A stretch of DNA of 64,000 nucleotides from Smallanthus sonchifolius (GCA_023525975.1 CM042018.1:104772001-104836000), one strand, 5' to 3'. Counted from the stretch's first letter, positions 37,180 through 50,911 are shown. Program-made: numbers and translations. The notes: generated by a model from the sequence alone, not told the origin.

Positions 37180-38355
37180 TCTGCTAATTTGATGTTGGTA
37201 ATTTTTGGCATTGTTGTTTTGAAGTAGGCTAGGATTCACTGTAGTTGTTTCTATCCTGGTAGGTGTGTGCTTTTTATTTTGAACTTTGGTGTTATCTTGT
37301 TTGAATTGTGGCTAGGGTGTAAGAAAACTTGACAGTTTTTGTTTGAAGATTTAAATATGCCCTATATGGTGTGACTTTTAATAATGTCTATTACACATGT
37401 GAAAAAGGATACATGTAATACTTATCAATATTGTTTAAACACTTTTTACATCGACTTGATCTGTGTTGAGATCTTATAAACTTAAGTTGGATACATGTAA
37501 AAGGAACTTTTTTGAACTGCTAATAATAGCTTGGATAAAAAATTATAGCTTAAAAATGGTATTAAAATGTGTAAAATGATAAAAAAAAATAATAATAAAA
37601 AAATTCATTGACTTTAATTGTGTTTATACATGTAAAAGTTTGGGTCAAAAAAAAGTTTCATATTGACTTTAATTGTGTTTTATACATGTAAAAGTTTGGG
37701 ACAAAAAGTTACAACAGTTAAAATGACTTACACAAAGAACATATATGTAAAATCAATTACACATGTGTAAAGCTAAATTACACATGTATAAAATTAAATT
37801 ACACATGTGTAAAGTAAAATAATTACACGTTTGTAATGGTCTTTAAATGATTTTTTTTAGACATGCGTGAAACTTTTTACATAGTGTTTTTATTTCTTTT
37901 ACCTTCCCCTAAACTTTCTACTCAATTATACATGTAAAAAGTTATTTTAACTGTTGTAATGTTAAATTACACATGTATAAAGTTAAATAAATTCAAATGT
38001 AAAATGTGTAAAGTTGATTACATATGTATAAAGTTAAATTACACATGTGTACTAAAAAAATACACATTAATACCTGATAACTAATTTCATTAATAACATT
38101 AGATTGTTCCAACATACAGTCAACAAAAGATGGTTGTTCATCTCCACATAATCTATAGAATAGCTAACAACAAAAAAATAAACCAAAAGATGAACAACCA
38201 TTTTAAGGCGGGGATACCTAAATAAACAAACAGTAGAAATACAAATTAAACCTACTACCATAAAGATATGGTTGATCATCTTTCTGATCATAGCTGGCAT
38301 ACGTAAATAACCAAAAGATAGCACACAATGATCAACCATTTAATGAGTAAAAGTC
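37180..38355. other. Intergenic region between convergent Ulp1-like and FAR1-like genes
   Basis: No gene recognised. It is rich in ACACATGTGT and relatives: exact copies at 37759, 37801 and 38041, and many one-base variants such as TACATGTAAAA between 37385 and 38060. Two similar 50-bp blocks (TTGACTTTAATTGTGTTTATACATG) lie at about 37610 and 37665. 3' UTRs of both genes probably fall here. Confidence 0.55.
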
Positions 38356-39418
38356 TTAGGGACTATCAACATCCTCATTCAGAGGACAATTGCGAGAGTC
38401 ATGATCACCGATTCCCAGACATTTTTGACATTTCCTACCCGGTTTCTTCCTTGTAACAACCGCCCTCTCAGCCGGACCAATAAAACGACGCCTTTTAGTA
38501 CCAGAACCTTTGTTATTGATTCCTCTAGGAGCAGTAAATGGAACATCAGAGTGATTAACATCACCAACCAACTCACGTATCACAACAGATTTAGAGTTAG
38601 AACAACCTTCAACAAGGTAATTTTCAAAAACTTCAACCTTCATCTCCCTAATCTGTTGAGCAAATGAAAAAAATCCATCAGGATGACCCCTTAACCGATC
38701 CATGCATTGAGCAACTAAATCTAGCACATCGTTCCTCTTCGCTGACATATCACTGTTATCTGAAGCATACATGTTTGCAATGCCATACACGGTCTTTGGT
38801 AAAACACCTTTGATCCAACGACGACTCACATATTCATCAGGGATTTTCTCCACTTTCTTATACCTAAAGACAGAAAACACGTGGCGACAAAGATAACCCA
38901 AATAGGTGAAACCCATACATGAACAGGAAAACAAGTTCTTAGACATATCAACCTCGACCTGCAAAGAAAATAATGAATAAATTGTTAGTTCTTGAATGCC
39001 ATCAGTCAGTTTTTTAACATGTGTAAGTCCATCATACACATGACAGGTTTTAAAATATACACTTGTGTAAGAATTGAGAGAAAAATATAGGAAAGAGAAC
39101 AAATAGTTGAGTATATTTATACCTTAAATGCATTAAGAATAACAGAATTTTTGTCAGCGTGGTGAACAGTAAAAACATCGACCCAATTCACATTCTCATA
39201 ATTGGTTATGAAAGATGACAACAAACCCTTGACAATTTCTTTTTGAACCTCCACAAATATTTCTCGAGTATAAAGCTCTGAAGCATGCTTTTCTATTGCT
39301 AGAGGAGTGCGAATAGATGTTGTCGTTGGATTAGATTTATACTCAATAACCATTTGATTGTAACGCTGCCCATTTATGGTTGTGTCAAAGCATAACAAGA
39401 ACTGAACAAGAGTATTAC
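38356..39418 (-). pseudogene. FAR1-like MULE transposase, C-terminal exons with SWIM zinc finger
   Basis: Minus strand. The exon part 39418-39123 (FLLCFDTTINGQRYNQMVIE) continues directly from 48351 once E3 is removed. After an intron, 38958-38356 encodes the SWIM module FSCSCMGFTYLGYLCRHV (CxC...CxH; DNA binding in FAR1/MURA proteins), then VSRRWIKGVLPK. Near the C-terminus is a CCHC-like knuckle CQKCLGIGDHDSRNC, ending at TAA 38356-38358. This last exon is open throughout. The protein would bind TIRs or subterminal sites and act in the nucleus as transposase; the family also gave rise to FAR1/FHY3 light-signalling factors. Confidence 0.82.
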
Positions 39419-40567
39419 TGTAACATTTCTGATTTTTAGTATCCGTATTTCAATTCAATGTAACGTATTTTAAACCTAATTCTAGTGCTATGTCTTATTC
39501 TATCTTATGCCATAAATTAAATACAATGCTTCAATACAAATCCTCAAATCTTACTCGGTTATATACTATCAAGCGCTACACAAGTAATCATTTTATACAA
39601 TTTGTCGAAAACTAAAGTTACACAAGCTAATGTCGAAAGATAACAAGAAACCCTAATTAAGCACGGTCGCGCCAAGTGCTTCGGCACGGTCGCGCGACTT
39701 GCTTTGGAACGATCGCGCCCGGTGCCTAGGAACGGTCGCGCCTAGTTTGGGCACGGTCGCGCCTAGTACCAGTTGAAACGTAAATGCAGTTTTAATCGCT
39801 CGATCATTGAGTTCCGTAACCGTTCCTCACTTCATTTCCATTTACGAGAGTAATAGCATTTTCAATTACACAAACGCCCCAGTTTAATTCCTTCGGCCTC
39901 GAAAAATCGTTCAAACATTTCAAAGAAAACATAAACCCTTCCTTCGATCCGAATTCCCTCAACCAAACAGAAGATTCACGATATACGATCCTCCCAGAAG
40001 CTACTGACCCTTTGAAGTAGCCGGAATTTGCAGCAGAAGACGCCGGAGGCTGTTCGCATCATCGCCGGAACTCTTTTCTACCGAACTCTATTCATCCATC
40101 ATCCTCCCAGGTAATTGAAACCTTTTCCTCGTTCATTTCAGTCCATAGATCAAAAGCCCCATATTAATATGGGCTTCCATTATAGAAATAATCCCGAATC
40201 AGAATCTACGTTTTATTCAAAATGGTTTAATCGAGTTCGACCCTGAACACGTTGTTAATACAATTAAAATATCCCATCATACTCGTAATAATACTATAAA
40301 TAAAAGCCCTATGATTTACATCACTAACAATATAAGAATCAGTCAATTCGTGTCTGATTTGGAAGAGACACGGTCGCGCTAATCATCTAGCGCGGTCGTG
40401 CCTCAAGAGACGCGGTCGTGCTGGTTACCAGCGCGGTCGTGTCCTCCTGTTCAGACCCAGTCATGCCCTTTGGCTAATCTCCTCCTGTTCAGACCCAGTC
40501 AACCTTGTGCTTATGAACAGTCTACATGTCCCGCCCCGATGATTCCGCCATCGGTCGGGGTGTGACA
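39419..40567 (+). repeat. 5' LTR of E3, with large internal deletion
   Basis: Matches the right LTR up to CATGCCCTTTGGCTAA (about 40476). A filler CTCCTCCTGTTCAGACCCAG follows, which copies sequence lying just upstream (about 40442-40465). The sequence then rejoins the right LTR at TCAACCTTGTGCTTATG. About 1.37 kb is missing. Contains ACGGTCGCGCC repeats at 39660-39770. Confidence 0.92.
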
Positions 40568-40570
40568 GAT

Positions 40571-40583
40571 TGGTATCAGAGCC
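40571..40583 (+). promoter_or_regulatory. E3 primer binding site
   Basis: TGGTATCAGAGCC three bases after the LTR, complementary to initiator-Met tRNA. Confidence 0.92.
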
Positions 40584-41281
40584 TTGGTTATAGGGAATTA
40601 GGTTATTAGACACCTTGACCTAGACTATAACTTTAGGACACCCACTTATGCCATGCTTTATGATTATATATTATGTGCTACTTGTTATGTGTTACATGCT
40701 ATGTGTTACATGCTTACTATGATTAGTTATTATTTCGTTTTTGATACCTTACTTATTAGAAATTCATGACTTATTCGACTATACTTAAATAATAAATTAA
40801 ATAAACAATATCCCTACTTATACCCTAAAACCTCATAATATTCTTATCTACTTCTCTATCAACATTTTCTTAGCATGTGGAAACTTCATGGATCTAAAAC
40901 TATAAAAATCTTTTTATACCCTCGTTAAGGTTTTTAAACTTTGTTAATTATTTGAGGACGCGTGCAATCTGGAAGGGTGACACCTGTATTCTGGGTTTTC
41001 TATCTAGGAAAGCATTTCGCATAAATCCCAATCAACCGAGGGACCTGTATGCTTTCCTGGGAATTCCCGGGATGAGTGTTTACTTATAGGCTAAAGCATG
41101 TCTCCTTGAAAATTATATGAGTTTAATTAACCTTAATGTGTCATAGTATTCAAGTGATTATATCACTATCTGAGTACAATCCCAACTATGAATTACTATT
41201 TTATTTGTTATCTTATTCTTTTAAACCCAAACAACATTCATAAATTCTTACATCTTTTCTTGTCTTGTGAAAATCTGTAGA

Positions 41282-44200
41282 ATGCCTCCTCGTCGTGCTC
41301 CCGTGGCCAACACCAACACCAACATTGCTACCATCCTTACACAACTCGTAACTCAACTCACTCAAGCTAATGGTGCCACCAATGGTAACCATGGTGGTAA
41401 TGGTGGTAATGGTGGTGCCAACCCATCTCAATGCACCTTCAAACACTTCAACTCGTGCAATCCCCTCAAGTTTTATGGTACCGAAGGAGCTACGGGACTT
41501 CTTCAATGGTTCGAAAGTATTGAGAATACCTTTCTCAATAGTGACTGTCCCGACAACCTTCGTGTTCGTCATGCCACAAGTGTCTTACAAAAACGGGCAC
41601 TCACGTGGTGGAATGGGGAAAAGAGGAATAGGGGTGTGGATGTAGCAATGGCCTTACCTTGGGATGAGGTTAAAAGGCTAATGACCGAGGAATTCTATCC
41701 TCGAAATGAAGTGAAGAAACTTGAAGCTGAGTTTTGGGATCTTGCCCAAGATAGTGGAGAAAATTTGGCTTATACAACTCGGTTCCATGAGTTGAGTCTC
41801 CTCGTGCCCCACATGGTCACACCTTTGTCCCGCTGCGTTGAAAAGTATATTGGGGGACTTCCTAGGCAAATTCAAGATACTGTCCTAGGAAGGAATCCCA
41901 CAACACTTGAGGATGCTATCCGTTTGTTCGCTACCTTAACCGATAATCATGTGAAGGCGGGGACTCTTACTAAAAAGGGCACAAAGAAAGTCTCCGACAC
42001 TACAACCTCTTCCACCCACAACAAAGAAGCCACAACTGAACCCTCCCGACATAATAAGAAAAGAAAGGCTAGAAACTATGCTATGGTCACTCCTGCTATG
42101 CCTGTTCACCAAGTTGCTCCTATGGTTCAAGCACCAGCCAAAAAACCATATGTTGGAATCTACCCACTTTGTGCCACATGCAACTACCATCACCCTCAAA
42201 ACATCCCATGTCGCCTTTGCACTTATTGTGGGAAATATGGCCATACGGTCAATGTGTGTAAGGCCAAAGCTCTTGCGGGCCAAGTCAACCCACCAACCAG
42301 AACCAATCAACAAGTGACTAATCAAGGTGTTCCTGCTATAGCAAATGGGCGTGCATGTTTTGAATGTGGTGACCCAAATCACTTCCGGGATCAGTGCCCA
42401 AGGTTGATCAATGCTAGACAAGGCGGAGCTCGTGGGCGTGCTTTCAATATAAACGCCAATGAAGCTCAAGCCAACAATGATGTGGTCAACGGTACGTTCC
42501 TTGTCAATAGTCAATATGCCTCCATTTTATTTGATACCGGTGCCGATAAAAGTTTTGTGTCACTTAACTTTGAACCTTTACTTGCAAAGACACGATCCCA
42601 ATTAGAGAAAACCTTCACTGTCGAAATAGCAAATGGTGATTCACTTACAATTGAGTCTATTATCTATGACTGTTCTCTAGAACTTAATGAACATACATTC
42701 CCAATCAATCTTGTACCAATGCCACTAGGAAGTTTTGATATCATCATAGGCATGGATTGGCTATCAAATCATCATGCCGAAGTCATCTGTTTCGAGAAGT
42801 GCATCCGAATACCTCTACCATTGGGAGAAACGTTAAGAGTCTTTGGTGAAAAGCCTTGCAAGGGACTAAAGTTAATGTCATGCACTACCGCCCAAAAGTA
42901 CTTACGAAAGAAGTACGTAGCCTTCTTAGCTCATATTGTTCAAAAGGATGTCAAAGAGAAGAGTATCCAAGACATTCCCATCATTCGGGATTTTCCCGAA
43001 GTATTTCCCGAAGTTCTATCCGGTCTTCCACCCGTTCGACAAGTAGAATTTCGCATTGATCTTGTGCCCGGAGCTAACCCCGTGGCTAGAGCTCCTTACC
43101 GTCTTGCACCTTCTGAAATGCAAGAACTTGCAAGTCAACTTCAAGAGCTCTTCGACAAGGGATTCATTCGTCCAAGTCATTCACCGTGGGGTGCACCCGT
43201 CTTGTTTGTCAAAAAGAAAGATGGATCATTCCGCATGTGTATTGATTACCGCGAACTCAACAAGCTTACTATCAAAAACCGTTATCCTTTACCTAGAATT
43301 GATGACCTCTTTGATCAACTTCAAGGTTCTACTTGCTTCTCGAAGATTGACCTTCGATCTGGTTATCACCAACTCCGTGTATAAGAAGATGATATTCCAA
43401 AGACTGCCTTCCGAACAAGGTATGGTCACTACGAGTTCATGGTTATGCCTTTTGGGCTAACCAATGCACCCGCAGTTTTCATGGACCTTATGAATCGTGT
43501 GTGCAAACCGTACCTTGATAAGTTCGTGATCGTTTTCATCGATGACATTTTAATCTATTCCAAGACTAAAGCTGACCATGAGCAACATCTTAGACTGGTT
43601 TTAGATCTCTTGAGGAAAGAACAACTATATGCCAAATTTTCCAAATGTGAATTTTGGCTAAAGGAAGTTCAATTTCTTGGTCACATCGTCAACGACAAGG
43701 GTATTCATGTTGACCCTGCTAAGATCGAAATGGTTAAGAATTGGAATGCCCCGAAGACTCCCACCGAAGTTCGTTCATTTCTTGGCCTTGCGGGATATTA
43801 TCGTCGATTCATTTCAAACTTCTCTAAGATTGTTGTCCCTCTTACCGCTTTGACCCACAAGGGTAAAACTTATGAATGGGGACCAAAACAAGAAGAAGCG
43901 TTCCAAACTCTCAAGCAAAATTTGTGCAATGCTCCTATCTTGACTCTCCCTGATGGGAATGATGATCTAGTTGTCTACTGTGATGCTTCCAACCAAGGTC
44001 TTGGTTGTGTCCTCATGCAACGAGGCAAAGTAATCGCCTACGCATCAAGACAACTCAAAATTCACGAGAAGAATTATACGACGCACGATCTCGAGTTGGG
44101 TGCGGTCGTATTCGCATTGAAGATTTGGAGACATTACCTCTATGTCAAAAAATGTGTGGTGTTCACCGACCACAAAAGTCTCCAATACATCTTCAACCAA

Positions 44201-45802
44201 AAAGAACTCAATATGAGACAACGACGTTGGGTTGAACTCCTTAACGACTATGACTGCGAGATTCGTTACCATCCCGGCAAAGGGAATGTTGTAGCCGACG
44301 CTTTGAGTCGAAAGGACCATGTCATGCTTCATTGTGCCCGAATCCAAACTGACATTCAAATCCGCATTTTAGAAGCTCAACACATCTCAGTCACCGAGGG
44401 TAACATGTACGAAGAAATGTCATGTGGTGTTGAACTTCTGCTCGAATCTAAACCCAATGGCTTACTATACTACTTGAACCGTATTTGGGTTCCTGATCGC
44501 GATGATCTCCGTGCATTTCTTATGAACGAGGCTCATAAGACTCGTTATTCTATTCATCTTGGTGCGGATAAAATGTATCAAGATCTTCTCCAACAATATT
44601 GGTGGCCCGGAATGAAGAAAGACATTGCTCTCTATGTTACTAAATGTCTAACTTGCTCCAAAGTCAAAGCCAAACATCAACGTCCTTCTGGTTTACACGA
44701 ACAACCAGAAATTACCGTGTGGAAATGGGAGAACTTAGCTATGGATTTCATTACCAAACTCCCTCGCACCTCAAGTGGTTATGATAGCATTTGGGTGATC
44801 ATTGACCGTCTCACCAAATCTGCTCATTTCTTGCCTATCCGTGAAGACTATCGGGTTGAGAAACTAGCCCGAATTTACATCGACGAAATTGTGAGCCGTC
44901 ATGGTGTTCCCTTGAACATAATATCCGATAGAGATGCCCGGTTCACTTCTCATTTTTGGCAATCCCTTCAATCTGCTCTTAGCACACGATTGGATTTGAG
45001 AACGGCTTACCATCCCCAAACTGATGGTCAAACCGAGCGAACTATCCAAACTCTTGAAGACATGCTTAGAGCTTGTGTAATTGATTTTGGTGGCAATTGG
45101 GATTCACATTTATCCCTAATTGAGTTCTCGTACAACAATAGCTATCACACAAGTATCAACATGGCTCCATTTGAAGCTCTTTATGGTCGCAAATGCCGTT
45201 CTCCTATCTGTTGGAATGAGATTGGTGAAGCACAAATCACCGGTCCTGAACTAATTCAAGAAACATCTGATAAGATCATTCAAATCCGTGACAACATTCG
45301 AGTAGCGAGGAGTCGGCAAAAGAGTTATGCCGACAAACGTCGAAAACCCTTGGAATTCCAAGTCGGTGACCTTGTTCTTCTTAAGGTGTCTCCGTGGAAG
45401 GGTGTGATCCGTTTTGGAAAGAAAGGCAAGTTAGCACCTCGCTATGTTGGCCCATTCAAGATCCTTGAAAGGATTGGGAAAGTGGCTTACAAGCTCGACT
45501 TACCTCCATCTCTTGGCCATGTGCATCCTATATTTCATGTATCTAATCTGAAGAAGTGTCTCGCTGATGAGAATCTCCATATACCGCTTGATGACGTGCG
45601 CATTGATGAATCAATGCACTTCGTTAAGAAATCGGTAGAAATCATGGATCGTGAAGTCAAGCAACTCAAGCGAAGTCGTATTCCTATTGTCAAAGTCCGT
45701 TGGGAATCTAAGCGTGGTCCTGAATTCACTTGGGAACGAGAGGACCAAATGAAACTCAAGTACCCCCATCTTTTTACTGATGCCGTTGTTCCCTCTAGCT
45801 AA
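41282..45802 (+). pseudogene. E3 gag-pol polyprotein, one in-frame stop
   Basis: ATG at 41282 (MPPRRAPVAN) is chosen over the upstream in-frame ATG at 41267 because the related proteins start this way. The frame spans 1506 codons with a single TAA at codon 701 (43382-43384), inside RT. Order: capsid (LQWFESIENTF, TRFHELSLLVPHM); knuckles CTYCGKYGHTVNVC and CFECGDPNHFRDQC; protease DTGADKSF (42533 on); RT with FVKKKDGSFRMCIDYRELN and FIDDILIYS (43535 on); RNase H (CDASNQGLGCVLMQRGK); H2C2 finger; integrase core (WVIIDRLTKSAHFLP, IISDRDARFTSHFW, TDGQTERTIQTLEDMLRA); GPF module; and a chromodomain-like tail with EFTWEREDQ. Gag and pol share one frame, as in Tekay/Del elements. Confidence 0.94.
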
Positions 45803-45828
45803 ATTTCGGGACGAAATTCTCTCAACAT

Positions 45829-45835
45829 GGGGAGA
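45829..45835 (+). other. E3 polypurine tract
   Basis: GGGGAGA just before the 3' LTR and 27 bases after the stop codon. Confidence 0.7.
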
Positions 45836-45836
45836 C

Positions 45837-48350
45837 TATAACATTTCTGATTTTTAGTATCCGTATTTCAATTCAATGTAACGTATTTTAAACCTAATTC
45901 TAGTGCACTGTCTTATTCTATCTTGTGCCATAAATTAAATACAATGATTCAATACAAATCCTCAAATCTTACTCGGTTATATACTATCAAGCGCTACACA
46001 AGTAATCATTTTATACAATTTGTCGAAAACTAAAGTTACACAAGCTAATGTTGAAAGATAACAAGAAACCCTAATTAAGCACGGTCGCGCCAAGTGCTTC
46101 GGCACGGTCGCGCGACTTGCTTTGAAACAATCGCGCCCGGTGCGTAGGAACGGTCGCGCCTAGTTTGGGCTCGGTCGCGCCTAGTACCAGTTTAAACGTA
46201 AATGCAGTTTTAATCGCTCGATCGTTGACTTCCGTAACCGTTCCTCACTTCATTTCCATTTACGAGAGTAATAGCATTTTCAATTACACAAACGTCCCAG
46301 TTTAATTCCTTCGGACTCGAAAAATCGTTCAAACATTTCAAAGAAAACATAAACCCTTCCTTCGATCCGAATTCTCTCAACCAAACAGAAGATTCACGAT
46401 ATACGATCCTCCCAGAAGCTACTGACCCTTTGAAGTAGCCGGAATTTGCAGCAGAAGACGCCGGAGGCCGTTCGCATCGTCGCCGGAACTCTTTTCTACC
46501 GAACTCTATTCATCCATCGTCCTCCCAGGTAATTGAAACCTTTTCCTCGTTCGTTTCATTCCATAGATCAAAAGCCCCATATTAATATGGGCTTCCATTA
46601 TAGAAATCATCCCGAATCAGAATCTATGTTTTATTCAAAATGGTTTAATCGATTTCGACCCTGAACATGTTGTTAATACAATTAAAACATCCCATCATAC
46701 TCGTAATAATACTATAAATAAAAGCCCTATGATTTACATCACTAACAATATAAGAATCAGTCAATTCGTGTATGATTTGGAAGAGACACGGTCGCGCTAA
46801 TCATCTAGCGCAGTCGTGCCTCAAGAGACGCGGTCGTGCTGGTTACCAGCGCGGTCGTGTCCTCCTGTTCAGACCCAGTCATGCCCTTTGGCTAACCTCA
46901 GTCGTGTCTCAGAATCATAGACACGATCGTGCCGAGCCAAGGCACGGTCGTGCCTAGTGATTTGTCTAGTTATGTCTCCGTTTGATCAACCCGGTCGCGT
47001 CCTGACTAGCACGGCCACGCCCGTGGTTCGAGCACGATCGTGCCCTTCCTAGGCACGGTCGTGTGTGAGTTAAATTTTTGGCAGAATTATAATTTTTAAA
47101 TATTTTTCAAACAATAAATATTTCTGATTAAATTTCAAAATAAAAATAGTTGATTTTTATAAAATTGCATTAATTCTATTTAAAAAGATCAAATAGTTAA
47201 TCTTGGAATAAATAGAAAATTATTTATTTAAAGTTTATAAAAATTAAATTTACAATTATTGTTAAACCTTTCATTTAAAAAAGCATCTTAATGGCTAAGT
47301 TACATATTTTATAAATAAACAAATAAGGAAATGATTATTTATTTAATTTATATTTAAACAAAAACAATTATTTATTTATACTTAGTTACATCAAATACTT
47401 ACACTATTTTCATAAACAATAATTATTTAACGTACTTATTTAGCTATTCAATTTCAAACCTTAATCAAAATGTTCCAAAAATATTTATTTCAAACTTTAT
47501 ATCGTATTCAATACTTTCAAATACAAATCAATGGCTTTATACACGAATCCAAGTTCAACATTTGACTCAAACTTTGTGCACGCAAATGATACAATATACA
47601 TTACACTTTAGGTTAACTTGTGCCTTTCAAGGATCCTTATTACTATCTAGTACCTTTTGTTAGCTACGCCTTCAAACCAAGTGAGTATCTCATAACCCCT
47701 TTTTCTCTTTTACACTTTTGGGGTGAAACAAACTCTATACAAATTACTATTTACATTTACACAAAAACAGATCATATTTACATTCATGTGTGCAATTTGA
47801 GTTTTATGCCTGAGTGCTAGGTGTGCTAACTTTTGTGAACAACTTATGTGCAATCATTAACTATTCAAGCCGACGGTTTTCAATGATAGATCTATTGAGT
47901 CTAACAAACCCACCCAGGTAGGGTGATTGATACCGACAACACAATTTTGCATGCTAGTTACAAAGGTTTGATTGTACTTGGTTACACAATAGCTGCTCTT
48001 CATAAATGCCTTATTTATCATGTTATGTAAGGATTTGTTTTACAATCTATATGCGATATATATACAAACCTGTGTTATACTCACCAACTTTTTAGTTGAC
48101 TTTATTTTATTCATGTTTCAGGTACTAATGTGTGAGTTTGATCAAGATGTGCTACACTTAGGCTTTGGACTTAGCTAATTTAAATAAAGAAGTCTATGTT
48201 TTACAATTATGTTTATGTCTTGGATTTGATTTTGTTTGAATGTTTGTAATGGAATTTAACGATTAATATATTTCAATTTAGTCAACCTTGTGCTTATGAA
48301 CAGTCTACATGTCCCGCCCCGATGATTCCGCCATCGGTCGGGGTGTGACA
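45837..48350 (+). repeat. 3' LTR of E3 (full length)
   Basis: 2514 bp. Includes a TATA-like CTATAAATAAAAG at about 46711, GC-rich CGGTCGYG repeats, and a strongly AT-rich stretch at about 47080-48280 that is absent from the 5' LTR. No gene is recognised in the AT-rich part. Confidence 0.93.
46080..47075. repeat. Dispersed CACGGTCGYGCC motif in the E3 LTR
   Basis: Roughly 15 copies of ACGGTCGCGC or ACGGTCGTGC in two clusters (46080-46190 and 46785-47075), spaced about 20-35 bp. CpG-rich islands stand out in an AT-rich element. The first cluster and part of the second are also in the 5' LTR. Confidence 0.85.
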
Positions 48351-50911
48351 ATTACCACCACTGGAATTCACTTTAAACGCAAAATTTAAACTCTCACACC
48401 TGGAAGTTGTCTTCATCAGACAACACATCTGAATGGGCCTGAAATAAGCAGGAACCTAACGATCTCTAATAGCATACATATCTCTCAGCCAAACATGATT
48501 GTTCAACTTAAAGTGGTGTATGAGATCATGCCATCGTCTTTCAAACATAGATGGGGATAGGAAAACATTCCACACCAACTTATGCAAGCTTGCCCTGAAG
48601 TTTGAATTTTGCAAAAAGTCATTTGAAAACTATATATCATAGCACCAAAAAGAGAAAATTCCAATGTTAGAAAGAAATGCAAGGGGATTAACATGTGTAT
48701 TTGAATATTATACATGTGTATTGATTGTTTACACATCTGTTTTTTTATTTTTTACACATGTTTATCAGATGATTTTAAGTTTAATACAAATTACTTGTAT
48801 ATAGAAATTCATAACCAAATAGTAAAAAAGACATGAAATGTTATACCTTAGAAGGAATTTTTTTCATGATATGCCACATGCATAAACGATGTGTGGATTC
48901 ATGGAAAACACTTTCAACAGCTTGCCTCATATAGGGGTCTTGATCGGTTAAAACAAGGCTCGGTTGCTTAGGGTGAGCTTTAACGAAACACTCAAGCAAC
49001 CATTTGTAAGATTCAACAGTTTCACTTGATAACAAACCCGCCCCGAATGTAACACATTTTTTGTGATGGTCAATTCCAGTAAAAGGGATAAAAATCATGT
49101 CATACCTAAAACATAGTAATAAATTAAAAAAAGGCTAATAAGTATACATAATAATTAAATTACAAGAAATTAAAAGGACTTACTTGTTTGTATGATAAGT
49201 AGCATCAAAAGCTATAACGTCCCCAAAAGCTTTGTAATTCTCTTTGGCAACATCATCCACCCAAAACGCAGATCGTAGCTCACCAGCAACCACATAATAC
49301 ACAAATGAAAAGTTATGTAAATTAACACTACGGGCTTCCATCTTTTCAACAAACATCTACACGAATATCACGACTAAAATTAGTATAATCAGTTTTTGTT
49401 CCTAGCATATTATGAGGACCTCCTTTCAAACCAGACTGCAATCGATGAGAAGCACGCGAACCAATCTTGTTCAAACTCATTCTAAGGATAAATTGTTGAT
49501 CAGAAAAAGATAACTGCCTTCTATTATGGGTCAAATCAGCATTCTCAGCAGAAACAAGTTCATGGTTATGACTTTCTAAAAAATCATACACAACAAAACT
49601 TGAACACCCCGTAACAGCTTTGAGTTTTAAACGAGCTTTTCAATCAGACACTTTAAAGGTGCGCGCGCGAACAGACTCCATCTTGCACATATCCAATGTG
49701 TCAAAATTCTGATCGTTAGGTTTCCCTGCTTTGGCACACAATAGATATCTATGTGTAATAGTGTCATTCCATTTCTTCATAGGGCCTACTCGAGTTGAAA
49801 ACCCAGACTTTTCAGCGTAAGAATTGTAAAAGTTATACGCATCAAACCAGTTAGCAAAAACCATTCCAACAGCAGGTTTATCCGTAGTAGTTACGTTAGG
49901 TGTCCAATATCTTGACCCATCTGGAGATCCAAACACAAAGCTTCGACTAGAACCTAATTTGCAAAAGGAAAATGAAAAGTAAAAAAAGGGTTAAATAATA
50001 TTAGTTTAAATAAAACAACTTTTTAAAACCAATTATGACATTCATAAATCACACATCCATTTCATATGATATTACACTTGATCAAAAGAAATGATATACA
50101 AATGTGTTTTTATAGAAATTATATTCATGACTATAAAAACACAAAGACAGAACATATATAAATAAATACAAATGCGTAAACATTCTTTTTATACATGTGT
50201 AAAAATAAATAAAATGCATAAGAAAATATATTTCATGACTATAAAAACACAAACACAGAATATATACGCTAGGAAAACATTTACACATGTGTAAAAGACT
50301 AAAAATACAAATGCACCGGAGAAGGAAAAACATACTAAAACGATACAGCATAAGGTTAAAAAAGAGGATTTTACAAATGTGTAAGATATGAATCTAAAAA
50401 ACTATTAAGTTAAAAAAAAGTTTATCTACATCACAAGGGGTTTACTAAAAGTTACTATATTTAGGAAACAAATTGCTTACACATGTGTAAAACATGATAA
50501 ACCAAAAAAATTCGAAGGAAGCAAATAGTAGAAACAAATTTGTTAGAAGGTGAAACATGTAAAATTATAGTTGTTCCATAATTAACAATAGATTTAACAT
50601 TTGAGTTCAAAATTGAAACATGTAAAACCATATATCACATAAGAAACACTAGATTTAACATTTGAGTTCAAAATTGAAACAATAACCTACGAAAAAAGGA
50701 ATAAAATAAAAAAAGATAAACACGTTCCGGAATTACCTTGTTGATCTTCCCCACATAAACGATTACTAGCATCGATAAGATTCATGCGAACAAATTGCTA
50801 AGAAAGTATAGAACTTGAACCACAATGAAGCCCAGCGGAAGGAGGATCGTCATCACCGGTAATGTTTTCGTACATATAAGCCTTCTCCTTATGCTTTTTT
50901 AGGTTTGACAT
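48351..50911 (-). pseudogene. FAR1-like MULE transposase, N-terminal and DDE exons
   Basis: ATG at 50911 (MSNLKKHKEKAYMYEN). Exon 1, 50911-50737, has TAG at codon 38 (50800-50798). Exon 2, 49953-49184, encodes the FAR1 DNA-binding domain (GMVFANWFDAYNFYNSYAEK, SGFSTRV, KARLKLKAV, FLESHNHEL); it has a TGA just before KARLK and a frameshift near 49365, then AFGDVIAFDATYHTN with the first catalytic Asp. Exon 3, 49105-48847, has DMIFIPFTGIDHHKKCV, LTDQDPYMRQAV (second Asp) and CMWHIMKK. Exon 4, 48630-48351 (LVWNVFLSPSMFERRWHDLI), has TAG in place of the Trp before VPAYFRP; E3 interrupts it. This is the MULE transposase fold. At least four disruptions make it inactive. Confidence 0.85.

Larger units (their letters stand above)
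39419..48350 (+). mobile_element. Ty3/gypsy retrotransposon E3 (Tekay-like), nearly intact coding region
   Basis: TSD ATTAC (39414-39418 and 48351-48355) within an exon of the FAR1-like gene. LTRs start TGTAACATTTC (TATAACATTTC in the right copy) and end GGGGTGTGACA. Between them lie a PBS, one long gag-pol frame (41282-45802) with one visible stop, and a PPT. Corresponding LTR parts look nearly identical, so this appears the youngest of the three inserts. The LTRs differ in length: 1149 bp against 2514 bp. Confidence 0.95.

Noticed and set aside
41213..41572. Minus-strand frame opposite E3 gag, and similar shadows such as 41936-42514
   Set aside because: They lie wholly antisense to a well-supported gag-pol frame and show no motif.
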